The notes: generated by a model from the letters alone, not told the origin. DNA of 64,000 nt from Phycisphaerales bacterium (GCA_030602885.1 JAUVYV010000002.1:1-64000), one strand, 5' to 3'; positions 8,316-17,531 are shown, counted from the first letter of the stretch. Numbers and translations: made by a program.

Positions 8316-9350
8316 ATGAAATCTGCGAGAGTTCTTCTTTCGGTTTTTTTGCCAGCGGTGGTCTTTTGCGCTGCTCCCTGGGGGACAGGGTGTTTCGGGG
8401 ATGTGGTGATTTTGAAGGGCGGCCAGCGGCTGACGGGTGATATTCTGGCGGAGAAGGAATCGCAACTGTATCTGGACATCGGGGTAACGGTTCTGAGTAT
8501 AGAAAAGGGAGACGTTCTGGAATACCGATATGAAGAGCAGGGCGAAGAGGGGCATCCGGAGGGGGGCAAAGAGGGGGCGGTGGAAGATGAGGGGCTTTCG
8601 CAGAGGCCTGCGGGGCAGTTGTATCATACGGGCGAGCGGGCGAAGAAGACGATTGAGCAGTGCGTGGAGGAGGTATCGGAGGCGGTGGTGAAGGTCTCGA
8701 GTCCTGCCGGGATGGGGTCGGGGTTTTTTATCAACGAGCAGGGGTATCTTATAACGAATTACCACGTTATAGAAAGGGAGACAAGGATAGAGGTTACGTT
8801 ATTCGAAAAGACCAAGGACGGGTTCGAGAAGAAGAGCTTCAAGAAGGTCAAGATAGAGGCGATTAATCCTTTTGTGGACCTTGCGCTGCTGAAGGTCGAA
8901 GGCCTTGGTGATACGCAGGTCAAGTTCGTCTATCTTGGGGACATTGACGATATACAGGTTGGTGAGGCGGTATTTGCGATAGGCAACCCGCTGGGTCTGG
9001 AGCGGACGGTTACGAACGGTGTGATAAGTACGACAAACCGGGCGTTCGAGGGTCTTGTTTATATCCAGACGAATGCGGACATCAATCCGGGCAATTCGGG
9101 AGGGCCTTTGTTCAACCTTGCCGGCGAGGTGGTTGGGGTAACGAACATGGGATATATCTTTTTCGGTGGTCTGGGTTTTGCGATACCGATAGATTATGTG
9201 AAGCACTTCATAGAGAACCGGGACGGATTTGTTTTCGACAAGGACAATCCGAACACGGGTTACCGGTATTATCAGCCGGAGAGGAGAAAGAACAGAGGCA
9301 AGAAGCAAGAAGTAAGAAGTAAGAAGCAAGAAGCAAGAAGTAAGAAGTAA
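8316..9350 (+). CDS. Exported DegP/HtrA-like serine protease without PDZ domain
   Basis: A 344-residue protein with a signal peptide (about 1-28), a small beta-rich N-terminal segment (VVILKGGQRLTGDILAEKE, about 30-75), a charged linker, then a trypsin-like domain (about 128-318). The catalytic triad is visible: His in ITNYHVIE, Asp in PFVDLALLKV and Ser in NPGNSGGPLF. No PDZ domain follows, unlike DegP/DegQ, so it is probably a simpler periplasmic protease. The C-terminal 16 or so residues (KKQEVRSKKQEARSKK) are the translation of a heptanucleotide repeat that also supplies the stop codon, so the natural C-terminus was probably shorter or different. The next gene begins 15 bp later inside the same repeat tract. 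Confidence 0.85.
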   Translation: MKSARVLLSVFLPAVVFCAAPWGTGCFGDVVILKGGQRLTGDILAEKESQLYLDIGVTVLSIEKGDVLEYRYEEQGEEGHPEGGKEGAVEDEGLSQRPAGQLYHTGERAKKTIEQCVEEVSEAVVKVSSPAGMGSGFFINEQGYLITNYHVIERETRIEVTLFEKTKDGFEKKSFKKVKIEAINPFVDLALLKVEGLGDTQVKFVYLGDIDDIQVGEAVFAIGNPLGLERTVTNGVISTTNRAFEGLVYIQTNADINPGNSGGPLFNLAGEVVGVTNMGYIFFGGLGFAIPIDYVKHFIENRDGFVFDKDNPNTGYRYYQPERRKNRGKKQEVRSKKQEARSKK

Positions 9351-9398
9351 GAAGCAGGAAGCAAAATGCGAAAATCGAAAATCGAAAATCGAAAATTG
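9300..9398 (+). repeat. Heptanucleotide repeat tracts
   Basis: Nine heptamers AAGAAGY (9300-9362, the last one AGGAAGC) are followed after a few bases by three AAAATCG units and one AAAATTG (9371-9398). The first tract forms the C-terminus and stop codon of the protease gene; the second forms the N-terminus (KSKIENRKL) of the next gene. Because seven is not a multiple of three, unit gain or loss shifts the frame, making both gene ends sensitive to slippage. Confidence 0.9.
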
Positions 9399-11282
9399 TT
9401 GAAAGTGATGGTTTTTATAGTGGCCGTCGCTGGTATCCAGGTGACAGGTGTGGTTGATGGTAAGGTTCTGCCGAAGACGGCCGAGCTCGTTCCCGCTGAG
9501 ACAATTCTGCTATTAGACATCGATGATTTCAGTCAGTTGCGTGGGCAGATCGAGAAGACATCGATTTACAAGCTGTGGAAGGACCCTGCGATGTCAGGCT
9601 TCGTGGAGAAATTCAAGGGCAAATGGCAGGCGGAGCTCGGCGCCGAGCAAGACGATTTGCTCAAGACGATATTTGGGTTGGAGGTCTGGCCTACGGGTCG
9701 TGTGGCGTTAGCGCTGGTTTTGAATGAGCAGACGAAGGAAATGGATGAGCCGCCTGTTTTGCTGATAAGCCAGTGGGGAGAGGATGTGGCGAAGATACGC
9801 GAGGCGATGGAGAAGGCGATGGAGAAGGAGGTCGGTGAGGGATTGGGCGTTTCGATGGAAGATTATCGAGGTATTACGATAGTAACAACGACCAAGGAGC
9901 AGGCGGCGAAGGAGGTTGCGGATTGGGAGAATTTCGACCCCGACAAGGGGCCTGTTGGGATGAAGACCGTTCAGCCGGGGCCTGTGAAGTCGAGCTACTG
10001 TTTTATCGAGGACTGTTTTATTTTTTCGATGGATATTGACGTTTTGAAGTTTGTGATTGCGCATATTCAGGGTGTGAGAGGTTCTTCGCTGAGCGATGAT
10101 GTGGACTATACGGCGGCGATGGGTGCGGTCGGGCCCTATCACGATATAGATTTTTATGTGAACATAAAGCAGTTGGTCAGTGTTGCGGTGGCAGAGGACA
10201 ACACAGGCGAAGCGCAGGGTACGCTATCGAACCTGGGTTTTGACAACGTAGCGGGTATCGGCTGTGCGGCTGGGGTCAGCAGAGAGGCGGACAGCTCGTG
10301 GGGGGGCAAGTTTTTTGTGAAGGTCAACGGGGCCAAGCGTGGGATTTGCAAAATGCTCGAATTCGAGTCGGGTCCTGTGAAGGCGCCTCGATTTATGCCG
10401 GCGTCGGCCTATGCAGTGATGTTCGTCAACCTTGATATTAAGAAGGCGTACGACGAGTTGTACAACATAATCTACAAGATGAGCCCGACGAGTGCGGCGG
10501 CGATGCACACGCCGCTTTTGCCGGCGAGCCCCGACGGGCAACCGGGTGTCGAGCTGAAGAGCGATATAATTGATTATCTTGGCCCCGAGATAGTGATGGC
10601 GCAGAGTATGAAAAAGCCCTTCGAGACGCGCAATATACCGACGGAGACATTGTTTGCGGTCGGCGTGAGGGACCGGTCGGGTCTGGAGAATTCGCTGTCG
10701 CTTCTTCACAACAGGTTCATAGGGTTCAATGATCCTGATGCGAAGCGTGAGCTGTTGGGTCACACGCTATACATTGTGAAGCTTCCGAATCTGCCGTTTT
10801 TTGGGAGGGAAGTTACGCCGATGCAAGCGGGTGAGGAGCTGCAGCAGCCGCAAGGGCCTTCGATGGCATTTACAGTGACGGACAGTCACTTGATCGTTGG
10901 GGAGGAGTCGTCGGTGGAGCAGGCGATTCGCACACTGAGCATCGCGGATGCACCGTCGATTAGCGCGGCAGAGTGGTTCAGGGCGGCCAGGGCGGCCATA
11001 TCGTCAATGGCGGGCGTTGCGGCTTTCGAGGACAGCGCTGCATCGGCGGAGCTGTTGTGGTGGATGCTCAAGGAAAGCTCGAAGGACAGTGGGGGTTTGA
11101 GGATGGGACCGGCCGGCTATATGCTTGGAGCTGCTGAGGTCAGAGAGTGGGCGGATTTCGGTTTGCTGCCCGAGTTTGATTCGGTGCGCAAGTATTTTGG
11201 TCCGTCGGTTTTCTATGGTGTCAGTCGTGCGGACGGGTTCTTTTTCGAATCGAAGTGGCTCAATCAGCGCGGCGAGCAATAG
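9366..11282 (+). CDS. Large exported protein of unknown function (DUF3352-like)
   Basis: A 638-residue protein with an N-terminal signal (basic start, hydrophobic VMVFIVAVAGIQV, about 14-27). The start of the mature part (AELVPAETILLLDIDDFSQL) and the long alternating alpha/beta body resemble the DUF3352-type proteins common in planctomycetes, whose function is unknown. There are no catalytic motifs or internal membrane segments. The basic n-region MRKSKIENRKLLK is encoded by an AAAATCG repeat; an internal ATG at 9408 would start just before the hydrophobic core, so the repeat may have extended or replaced the original start. It follows the protease by 15 bp and is probably co-transcribed, suggesting a shared envelope role. 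Confidence 0.75.
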   Translation: MRKSKIENRKLLKVMVFIVAVAGIQVTGVVDGKVLPKTAELVPAETILLLDIDDFSQLRGQIEKTSIYKLWKDPAMSGFVEKFKGKWQAELGAEQDDLLKTIFGLEVWPTGRVALALVLNEQTKEMDEPPVLLISQWGEDVAKIREAMEKAMEKEVGEGLGVSMEDYRGITIVTTTKEQAAKEVADWENFDPDKGPVGMKTVQPGPVKSSYCFIEDCFIFSMDIDVLKFVIAHIQGVRGSSLSDDVDYTAAMGAVGPYHDIDFYVNIKQLVSVAVAEDNTGEAQGTLSNLGFDNVAGIGCAAGVSREADSSWGGKFFVKVNGAKRGICKMLEFESGPVKAPRFMPASAYAVMFVNLDIKKAYDELYNIIYKMSPTSAAAMHTPLLPASPDGQPGVELKSDIIDYLGPEIVMAQSMKKPFETRNIPTETLFAVGVRDRSGLENSLSLLHNRFIGFNDPDAKRELLGHTLYIVKLPNLPFFGREVTPMQAGEELQQPQGPSMAFTVTDSHLIVGEESSVEQAIRTLSIADAPSISAAEWFRAARAAISSMAGVAAFEDSAASAELLWWMLKESSKDSGGLRMGPAGYMLGAAEVREWADFGLLPEFDSVRKYFGPSVFYGVSRADGFFFESKWLNQRGEQ

Positions 11283-11297
11283 CATCGAAGACAGGGG

Positions 11298-12173
11298 TCA
11301 GTGTAATACCTTGTTCAGGGGGTAAGTAATAATACCGGAGGCACCGGCGCGTTTGAGGGCGGGGACGAGGGAGCGTTCGATTTTGGCGTCGATAATCACC
11401 TCGATGGCTATGTAGTTTTCATCGGCGAGCGAGGAGATGGTGGGGCTTTTTTCGGCAGGGAGGACTTTGAGTATGTCGTTGAGGTTGTTTTTCTCGATGT
11501 TCATTTTGAGGCCGACCCTGCTTGCCGCATCGATGGCGGCGTTGAGCAATATGGCGATGTTCTCGATTTTTTCTTTTTTGAAACTGTCCTGCCAGGCGTC
11601 GTTGTTTGCGATTAGTCTTGTTGTGGAGGTTATTACGGTGTCGATTATTCTCAGGTTGTTCGCCCGGATGGAGGTTCCGGTCTCGGTGAGCTCGACAATT
11701 GCGTCAACGAGCCGTGCCTTTACCTCGGTTGCGCCCCAGCTAAATTCGACCTTGACGGGGATGTTTTTGTCCTGGAAGTATTTTCGGGTTACGTTTACGA
11801 GCTCGGTGGCGATAATTGCGTCTTTGAGGTCCTGTGGTTTTTTTACTTTCGACTCTTCGGGGACGGCGAGGACCCATCTTGCGGGTCCGGATGTAGCTTT
11901 GCTGTAGGCGAGCTCGCAGACCTCGACGACGCTGGAGCCGTTTTCCATAATCCAGTCCCGGCCAGTAATGCCTGCGTCGAGGACGCCGTCAGCGACGTAT
12001 CTGCTCATTTCCTGTGCCCTGAGCATGGTCAGCCGAATCTGGTCGTCGTCGATGCTCGGCAGGAAACTCCTTTCGGAGCCGGAGATTGTGAAACCGGCCT
12101 TGCCGAACAGATCGATGGTCGCCGTTTTGAGACTTCCTGCGGGGATTCCCAGCTTGAGTATTTTTTCAGCCAT
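11298..12173 (-). CDS. hisG: ATP phosphoribosyltransferase (long form)
   Basis: A 291-residue HisG, which catalyses the first step of histidine synthesis by joining ATP and PRPP. The opening LKLGIPAGSLKTATIDLFGKAGF and the catalytic-core segments GVLDAGITGRDWI and VELTETGTSIRANNLR are characteristic. The C-terminal 75 or so residues (KSPTISSLADENYIAIEVII onward) form the ACT-like regulatory domain of the long form, which gives histidine feedback control and removes the need for HisZ. No other his genes are in the window, so the pathway is scattered. It lies 41 bp downstream of the endonuclease III-fold gene, possibly at the end of the nusA transcription unit. Confidence 0.93.
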   Translation of the reverse strand: MAEKILKLGIPAGSLKTATIDLFGKAGFTISGSERSFLPSIDDDQIRLTMLRAQEMSRYVADGVLDAGITGRDWIMENGSSVVEVCELAYSKATSGPARWVLAVPEESKVKKPQDLKDAIIATELVNVTRKYFQDKNIPVKVEFSWGATEVKARLVDAIVELTETGTSIRANNLRIIDTVITSTTRLIANNDAWQDSFKKEKIENIAILLNAAIDAASRVGLKMNIEKNNLNDILKVLPAEKSPTISSLADENYIAIEVIIDAKIERSLVPALKRAGASGIITYPLNKVLH

Positions 12174-12214
12174 GCTTAACCTTCAAACGCGTTATTGGTG
12201 ATTGTTGTCCGGGT

Positions 12215-12892
12215 CTATTTCTTCAATTTCTTCCCGGTCGTCTTCTTCGTTTTTGTCTCCAGGGTGGTTTTTTTCTTTTTGCCTTTGTCGCTTGTTTCAC
12301 TTTGGTGTCGGAGGAGCGAATAGAATTCGAAAGCATTTTTGGCGGAGATCTGCCTTGCGAGGAACCCTTCGATTTCCCGGCGGTCGGCATCGGGGTGAAC
12401 GAGCTCGTCGGTTTTGAGCAGGTCAATCATATTGTGGGTAAGCGGGATGGCGTGGCCCTGTAGGGCGGTGAGCATACAGTAGTCAACAATGAAGGGCGTT
12501 GTGCCGTCGAATTTTTCGAGCAACTGTTTTGCGGGTCGTTTGCCGATTTTCCTGAGTGCCTGGAGGGTGACGGCATTGTATTTTTCGAATATAGCGCCCA
12601 GTATTCTTGTGAGAGTGGCGGCGATGTTCCTGGTAGCGGTGGTATCCTCAGCGAGTACCTCGACGACTTCTTCGGCGAGCGCAACTCTGAGGTCGTTCGA
12701 ATCGACGAAATAATCGGCGAATTTTTTGATGGCGGTCCGTGCGTGCGGCTCGGTGAGATTTTCGCTGAGGACGGCGTAGATGACGGCATCGACGGGTTCG
12801 ACGTACTCGGGTTTTTGTCGCTTTTGGCGGGTGCGTCTGAGGGAGCGGTAGAGCTTCTGGATACGTTTTGAATATTCTTTGCTGTCTTTCAT
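12215..12892 (-). CDS. Endonuclease III-fold protein, probably non-catalytic
   Basis: About 225 residues from the ATG at 12892, preceded by AGAGG at good spacing. The open frame extends 31 codons further upstream, but that stretch is a translated hairpin repeat, so the longer start is rejected. The core (EPVDAVIYAVLSENLTEPHARTA onward) follows the helical layout of endonuclease III/HhH-GPD proteins, where DPxxxLxxxxLSQNT is typical. The helix-hairpin-helix LPGVGxKTA becomes LEKFDGTTPFIVDYCML and the catalytic VDTHV segment becomes PLTHNMI, so both catalytic Lys and Asp appear lost, and the four-cysteine iron-sulfur loop is absent. The end is a lysine-rich tail. It sits after rbfA in the nusA unit, so an RNA- or translation-linked role is possible; function unknown. 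Confidence 0.55.
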   Translation of the reverse strand: MKDSKEYSKRIQKLYRSLRRTRQKRQKPEYVEPVDAVIYAVLSENLTEPHARTAIKKFADYFVDSNDLRVALAEEVVEVLAEDTTATRNIAATLTRILGAIFEKYNAVTLQALRKIGKRPAKQLLEKFDGTTPFIVDYCMLTALQGHAIPLTHNMIDLLKTDELVHPDADRREIEGFLARQISAKNAFEFYSLLRHQSETSDKGKKKKTTLETKTKKTTGKKLKK

Positions 12893-12948
12893 ACAAGCCT
12901 CTAATAGCGGCGATGGTTCGGCGTCGAAGCCGAATATCAACGAGAGTT

Positions 12949-12975
12949 CCCAAACGCATTGTTCTGCGTTTTGGG
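12949..12975 (+). repeat. Dispersed hairpin repeat, copy 2
   Basis: CCCAAACGCA-TTGTTC-TGCGTTTTGGG, a 10-bp stem with one bulged T, closely matching copy 1 at 8262 in sequence and orientation, including flanking GTTCCC and TCC. It lies between rbfA and the endonuclease III-fold gene and creates a false N-terminal extension (RTQNAEQCVWEL) of the latter. Confidence 0.75.
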
Positions 12976-12994
12976 TCCTCAACAAGGGGCCAAT

Positions 12995-13387
12995 TTACAA
13001 TGAGTTTTCGGTCTGGTCAATCGAATCTTTTTGTTTAAGCTCTTTTGCGATTTTGTCAATGAGCCGCATGGTTTCGAGGGTTTTTTTGAATTTGTCGTCT
13101 CGATGGAGACGCAGGACGGGGCAGAATTTGCTTTGTATTCTCTGAGCGAGTATGGATTGTATTCGGCTTCGCGCGTGTTCTATAGCGGCGAAAGTCTTGT
13201 TTTGTGCCTTTTCGTCCTGGCCGAAGGTGCTGAGAAAGACGTCAGCACGCCGCATGTCCGGGGCGATGTCGACCCTTGTGACGGTGACGAGCCCTGCGAT
13301 TCTGGGGTCGCTGAGATGATTGGCAATGGCGTCGCTGACGGCTTCTTTTATGATGCGAGCAACTTTTTCCTGCCTTCTTGTGGGCAT
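12995..13387 (-). CDS. rbfA: 30S ribosome-binding factor A
   Basis: A 130-residue RbfA, a KH-fold factor that binds the immature 30S subunit during 16S rRNA processing. It begins MPTRRQEKVARIIKEAVSDA, followed by the family segments DPRIAGLVTVTRVDIAPDMR, ADVFLSTFG and CPVLRLHRDD. The frame is open for another 180 codons upstream, but that part is antisense-frame sequence of infB; the ATG at 13387, 28 bp after infB, is the natural start. Gene order nusA-infB-rbfA is the classical arrangement. The C-terminus (KQKDSIDQTENSL) is ordinary. Confidence 0.93.
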   Translation of the reverse strand: MPTRRQEKVARIIKEAVSDAIANHLSDPRIAGLVTVTRVDIAPDMRRADVFLSTFGQDEKAQNKTFAAIEHARSRIQSILAQRIQSKFCPVLRLHRDDKFKKTLETMRLIDKIAKELKQKDSIDQTENSL

Positions 13388-13415
13388 AGTGGTGCGCTCA
13401 GCCGGGGGGTGAGGA

Positions 13416-15977
13416 TTACAGGGTTCTGGCCACTTTGACGATTTCGTAGAAGTCGAGGACGTCGTCGACTTTGATGTCGTCGAATCTTGCGATTTTAATG
13501 CCGCACTCGAATCCGGTTTTGACTTCGCCGATATCATCCTTGAAATGCTTGAGGGAATCGATGGTGAGGTTGTCTCTGATGACGATGTTGTCGCGTATAA
13601 GTCGAATCCTGGCGTTCCTTTTTGCCATTCCGTCACTGACATAGCATCCCGCGATGGTGCCGACTTTGGAAACCTTGAATGTTGCTCTGACGACGGCTCT
13701 TCCGATGGTTTGTTCGCGTTCTTCGGGTTCAAGGAGTCCGACCATGGATTTCTGGAGGTCCTCGGTGATTCGATAGATAATGTTGTAGAGGCGAATATCG
13801 ACCCCTCTTGTTTCGGCGATTTTCTGGACGCGTTCTTCGGGGACAACGTTGAACCCGATGATGATGGCGTTGGAGGCCTCAGCGAGGACGACGTCGCCTT
13901 CGGTGATTCCGCCTGTAGCGGCATGCAGGATTTTTATTTTGATCTCATCGGTGCTGAGGTCGGAGAGGTACTTTGTGAGCACATCGACGGAGCCCTGGAC
14001 GTCCGCTCTTATAACGATATTGAGCTCCTTGACGTTTCCGGCTTCAATTTGAGTGAAGAGGTTGTCGAGTGTAATCTTCGTAGGTTTGGCGAGCGTTCCT
14101 TCTCTGAGCAGGGTCTGATTTTCCTCAGCGGCGGCTTTTGCGGTGTTAATGTCGTCGAGTCGGTAGAACCTGTCGCCGGCGTTTGGGACCGCCTGCAGGC
14201 CCGTGATTTCGACGGGGGTAGAGGATGTGGCGAATTTCACGCTTTTTCCATAGCCGTCCTTGAGTGTTTTTACTCTGCCGCAGGCGGCGCCTGCGAGCAC
14301 GACGTCGCCCTTGTTCAGTCTTCCCTCTTTGATGAGTATGGTTGCGACGGGGCCTCGCCGGGGGGAGAGCTTTGCCTCGACGACCCAGCCGGTGGCAGGG
14401 ATTGTGTCGTCGGCCTTTAGCTCAAGCAGCTCGGCGACGTAGTCGATATGTTCGAGCAGGTCGTCGATGCCCTGGCCTGTGACTGCGCTGGTCTTTACGA
14501 CCTCAGTCTGGCCGCCCCATTCGACGGGGGTCAGCTCGTGTTCCGCCAGTTGAGCGTATATACGGTTTATGTCACAGCCGGGCAGGTCAATTTTGTTGAG
14601 TGCAACGATGACGGGGACATTTGCGGCTTTGGCGTGGTGAATAGCTTCGATTGTCTGAGGCATAACACCGTCGTCGGCGGCAACGACGAGGACGACGACG
14701 TCGGTAATATTTGCGCCCCTGGCTCTCATGGCAGTGAAGGCCTCGTGTCCGGGCGTATCGAGGAACGTTACCCTGCTGTCGCCGACGTTGACCTGATAGG
14801 CGCCTATGTGCTGTGTGATTCCACCGGCTTCACCGGCAGTGACATTGGCAGAGCGGATTTTATCGAGCAGTGATGTTTTTCCGTGGTCAACGTGGCCGAG
14901 CATGGTGGCGACGACGGGACGTTTTCTGAGATTCTTCCTTTCCCTGCTTTCGAATTCCTGTTGTATTTGTTGTTCGAAAGAGGCCTTACGTTCAACAACG
15001 AGCTCGGCGCCGAGCTCGATAGCAACGAGCTCAGCGACATCCGGTGAGATGGTCTGGTTAGCGGTGGCCATTATTCCCTGCTGCATGAGCTTTGCGATTA
15101 TGTCCGAGGCCTTGACGGCCAGGGCGGCGGAGAGGCTCTTTACGATGATTGGCTCGCTGACGACGACCTTTGCCGGTCTGGCGGGAGCAGTGAGGTCTGC
15201 GTAAGATTTTGTGGCGATTCTCCGAGTTGGTCTGAGTCGAAGACCTTCGCCCCGGGCGGCTTCGAGACGGGCCTGCCTTTCCTCGATGTCCCTTTGGCGT
15301 CTGAGGACGGGGAATTTTTGTTTTTTGACTGTTTCGATGCTGCTGTCGGTTTTTCTTCGCCCGTGTGTTCTCTCCTTGTGTCTTTTGGCAGGGTGTTTTT
15401 TGCCGCTTACAGCGATGTCCTTGTCGTCTTCATCGGAGTACATCAGAGGTTCGGTTATTGGCTCGTCGTATTTTGGTCTGCGTTTTGGTCCTGGGGGGGG
15501 CTTGGGCGGTTCAGGCGCCTCAACTCTGACGACCTGAGGTCCGCTGAGCTTAGCGGGTTCGGGTTTTTCGAGCATAGGGCCGGCAGGGACTATGGGTTCA
15601 GGCTCGGGCTCAGGAGCTATGGGCTGCCGCGGAGGGGTTTTTTCTTCGGGTTCGGCGCAAGGTTCTGCAACGGGAAAAGTCTGGTCGGCTACGGCGGTGA
15701 CGTCCTGGTGTGGTTCGGGCAGTTCTTCTTTTTTGGCCTTTGTTTTCTTTTTGGCCCTCTTTACGCGCACCTTTTTGAGGTCGACCTTGTCGGCGGTTTC
15801 GACGGTGGTGATATGCTCACCTTCGCTAAACCACTCATGGATGGTGGCGGCAAGTCCGGCAGAGATAGTGGACATGTGGTTTTTGACGTCGAGACCCTCG
15901 TCCCGGCACTTTTTCACGATGGCAGTGCTCTTGACGCCAAGCTCTTTTGCCAGAATGTAAACCCTTGTATTAGCCAA
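13416..15977 (-). CDS. infB: Translation initiation factor IF-2
   Basis: An 853-residue IF-2, the GTPase that places initiator tRNA on the 30S subunit. An N-terminal IF2-N helix domain (1-50) is followed by a long, charged, proline-rich linker (about 60-250) and a second IF2-N-like segment (about 280-330). The GTPase domain starts near 355 with GHVDHGKTS (361-369), then [15 protein letters not shown] and a TSA-type motif. Domains II-IV complete the family layout to VARTL at the end. It lies 18 bp after nusA and is clearly co-transcribed. The linker is low complexity but in frame throughout. Confidence 0.97.
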   Translation of the reverse strand: MANTRVYILAKELGVKSTAIVKKCRDEGLDVKNHMSTISAGLAATIHEWFSEGEHITTVETADKVDLKKVRVKRAKKKTKAKKEELPEPHQDVTAVADQTFPVAEPCAEPEEKTPPRQPIAPEPEPEPIVPAGPMLEKPEPAKLSGPQVVRVEAPEPPKPPPGPKRRPKYDEPITEPLMYSDEDDKDIAVSGKKHPAKRHKERTHGRRKTDSSIETVKKQKFPVLRRQRDIEERQARLEAARGEGLRLRPTRRIATKSYADLTAPARPAKVVVSEPIIVKSLSAALAVKASDIIAKLMQQGIMATANQTISPDVAELVAIELGAELVVERKASFEQQIQQEFESRERKNLRKRPVVATMLGHVDHGKTSLLDKIRSANVTAGEAGGITQHIGAYQVNVGDSRVTFLDTPGHEAFTAMRARGANITDVVVLVVAADDGVMPQTIEAIHHAKAANVPVIVALNKIDLPGCDINRIYAQLAEHELTPVEWGGQTEVVKTSAVTGQGIDDLLEHIDYVAELLELKADDTIPATGWVVEAKLSPRRGPVATILIKEGRLNKGDVVLAGAACGRVKTLKDGYGKSVKFATSSTPVEITGLQAVPNAGDRFYRLDDINTAKAAAEENQTLLREGTLAKPTKITLDNLFTQIEAGNVKELNIVIRADVQGSVDVLTKYLSDLSTDEIKIKILHAATGGITEGDVVLAEASNAIIIGFNVVPEERVQKIAETRGVDIRLYNIIYRITEDLQKSMVGLLEPEEREQTIGRAVVRATFKVSKVGTIAGCYVSDGMAKRNARIRLIRDNIVIRDNLTIDSLKHFKDDIGEVKTGFECGIKIARFDDIKVDDVLDFYEIVKVARTL

Positions 15978-15995
15978 GTTCGGACTCCGAAAATA

Positions 15996-17237
15996 TTATT
16001 GCTGCCGGGGGCTATCCGCTGACTGGGTGCTATCAGTATCGGCTTGCTGCTGGAGGATATCCTCAGCTTGATTTTGCTTCGATTCGGCGGCGATGGCCTT
16101 TGCTTCTTCGACGGCGGCATCGACAAGCTTTTGGGCGAGGTCGGGTTCGATGCCAAGCTCAGTGGTCAACGGTTCCGGGCCTACGTCGTCCAGGTCCAAA
16201 ACTGAGATGACACCGAGGGCAATGAGTTTATCTACAAGGGTATCGTCGGCTTCCGGGACGGCTTTGACACAATTTGCGAGCCGTTCGATACCCTGGTTAT
16301 ATTCGTTTGGAGTGAGAATATCGATGTCCCATCCGGTAAGTCGTGCGGCGAGCCGGACGTTCTGGCCGTGCTTGCCGATGGCGAGACTGAGCTGGTCTTC
16401 ATCGACGACGACGGTAGCTCTTCCGAGCTCAAAACAGAGCGCAATTTCGCTGGCTCGCGCGGGCATAAGTGCGTTCGTGATGAGTATCTGGGAGGAGTCA
16501 TTCCAACGGACGATGTCGATTTTTTCGCCTCCGAGCTCTTCGACGATGTTTTTGATTCTGCTTCCGCGGACACCGACGCAAGCGCCGACGGGGTCAACTT
16601 TTTCGTCATAGGAGGCGACAGCGACTTTGGTACGGTATCCCGCTTCTCTGGCAAGCACTCTTATTTCGATGATTTCTTCTGCAATTTCGGGCACTTCCAG
16701 CTCGAAGAGCCGTTTGATGAAGTCCGGGTGGGTTCTTGAAAGGATGATTCTGACCTGATTGGAGACTTCTTTTACATCGAGGATGAGGCATCTGATTCTT
16801 TCGCCGGGCCTGTGATTCTGTCCTACGATCTGCTCACCTTTTGGCATGAATCCCTCGGTTCTGTGGCTGAGACTGACGATGAGCGTACCGCCTTCATATC
16901 TGACGACTGAGCCGCTCGTAACCTCGCCTCTTCTCTGGACGAACTCGGTGTAGATACTGTCTCTTTCGTCGGCCCTGATTTTCTGTATCATGACCTGCTT
17001 TGCGGTCTGAGCGGGGATTCTTCCGAGCTTTTTGATGTCGATTTGTTCGTTATCCTTGAATGCGACGACCTGGCCGGTTGAGCGGTCGATGTTAACAACG
17101 ATATCGCTCTCTAAGGCACCGAAATGCTTGCGGACGGCGGAGACCATTGCCTCTTCGAGGTCCAGGAAGATGGATTCCTTGTCGATATTTTTGTCTCGAG
17201 CAATGTTGTCAACGATTCTTACCAGTTCCTGATTCAT
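15996..17237 (-). CDS. nusA: Transcription termination/antitermination factor NusA
   Basis: A 413-residue NusA: N-terminal RNA polymerase-binding domain (1-125), S1 domain (about 130-200, VTSGSVVRYEGGTLIVSLS), two KH domains (about 205-345, with GACVGVRGSRIKNI and SLAIGKHGQNVRLAARL), and a short C-terminal helix-hairpin-helix-like region with an acidic, glutamine-rich end. The usual gene order starts with rimP; here rimP is absent and nusA instead follows a structured leader with an intrinsic terminator 28 nt before its ATG. The GGAAGGAAG Shine-Dalgarno lies between terminator and start, so the terminator could control nusA expression, which would let a termination factor influence its own synthesis. 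Confidence 0.96.
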   Translation of the reverse strand: MNQELVRIVDNIARDKNIDKESIFLDLEEAMVSAVRKHFGALESDIVVNIDRSTGQVVAFKDNEQIDIKKLGRIPAQTAKQVMIQKIRADERDSIYTEFVQRRGEVTSGSVVRYEGGTLIVSLSHRTEGFMPKGEQIVGQNHRPGERIRCLILDVKEVSNQVRIILSRTHPDFIKRLFELEVPEIAEEIIEIRVLAREAGYRTKVAVASYDEKVDPVGACVGVRGSRIKNIVEELGGEKIDIVRWNDSSQILITNALMPARASEIALCFELGRATVVVDEDQLSLAIGKHGQNVRLAARLTGWDIDILTPNEYNQGIERLANCVKAVPEADDTLVDKLIALGVISVLDLDDVGPEPLTTELGIEPDLAQKLVDAAVEEAKAIAAESKQNQAEDILQQQADTDSTQSADSPRQQ

Positions 17238-17264
17238 TTGTGTTTAACTTCCTTCCATAAGGGC

Positions 17265-17294
17265 AAAAAAAAGTGGAAACCCAAAAGTTTCCAC
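17265..17294 (-). terminator. Intrinsic terminator in the nusA 5' region
   Basis: On the minus strand GTGGAAAC-TTTTGG-GTTTCCAC is a perfect 8-bp stem followed by eight T residues. It lies between the promoter/leader and the nusA start codon, with no gene ending just upstream on that strand. It therefore either ends a short RNA or acts as an attenuator for the nusA-infB-rbfA unit. Confidence 0.9.
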
Positions 17295-17525
17295 CTCGTA
17301 CGCGCCAGCATCGCTCGGATGTTGCAGCTTTTGGCCTACAACATAATCTGCCTCCGGTAGCAAGACCCTTTATGCATCCGGCGCCACTGAAGCAGAAACA
17401 CCGGCTTCCCGGCCACCATAGTCGCAGAATCACGGCTGCAAGACCCGGCTGTTCGACTATTCTGCACTGTTTACCAACCCTGTGTACTGCATTTTACCAC
17501 CCTAACATCACTGTTGGTAGCCGTT
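17295..17525 (-). ncRNA. Structured leader RNA upstream of nusA (candidate attenuator or small RNA)
   Basis: Between a good promoter and the terminator lie about 230 nt with several helices and no convincing peptide. Visible elements on the minus strand: TACCAAC/GTTGGTA closing a 34-nt loop (17472-17519), two mutually exclusive helices, ATAGTCG/CGACTAT (17418-17424 with 17454-17460) and GCAGAAT/ATTCTGC (17424-17430 with 17459-17465), a CCGG-GAAG-CCGG hairpin near 17402-17413, and two copies of GGGTCTTGC (17360-17368 and 17438-17446). No known riboswitch class, T-box, tmRNA, RNase P, 6S or SRP signature fits the whole. A 12-mer GGGAAGCCGGTG recalls a cobalamin riboswitch block, but the rest of that motif is missing. 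Confidence 0.55.
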
Positions 17526-17531
17526 AGTCCT

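Noticed and set aside
12893-12985. N-terminal 31 codons of the endonuclease III-fold gene
   Set aside because: They translate a hairpin repeat also present at 8262; a better start with AGAGG is at 12892.
13388-13924. Long N-terminal extension of rbfA
   Set aside because: It lies wholly within infB in another frame and is low-complexity serine-rich.
17399-17410. Cobalamin riboswitch upstream of nusA
   Set aside because: GGGAAGCCGGTG matches one conserved block, but the B12 box and other helices are missing and nusA is not a B12-linked gene.
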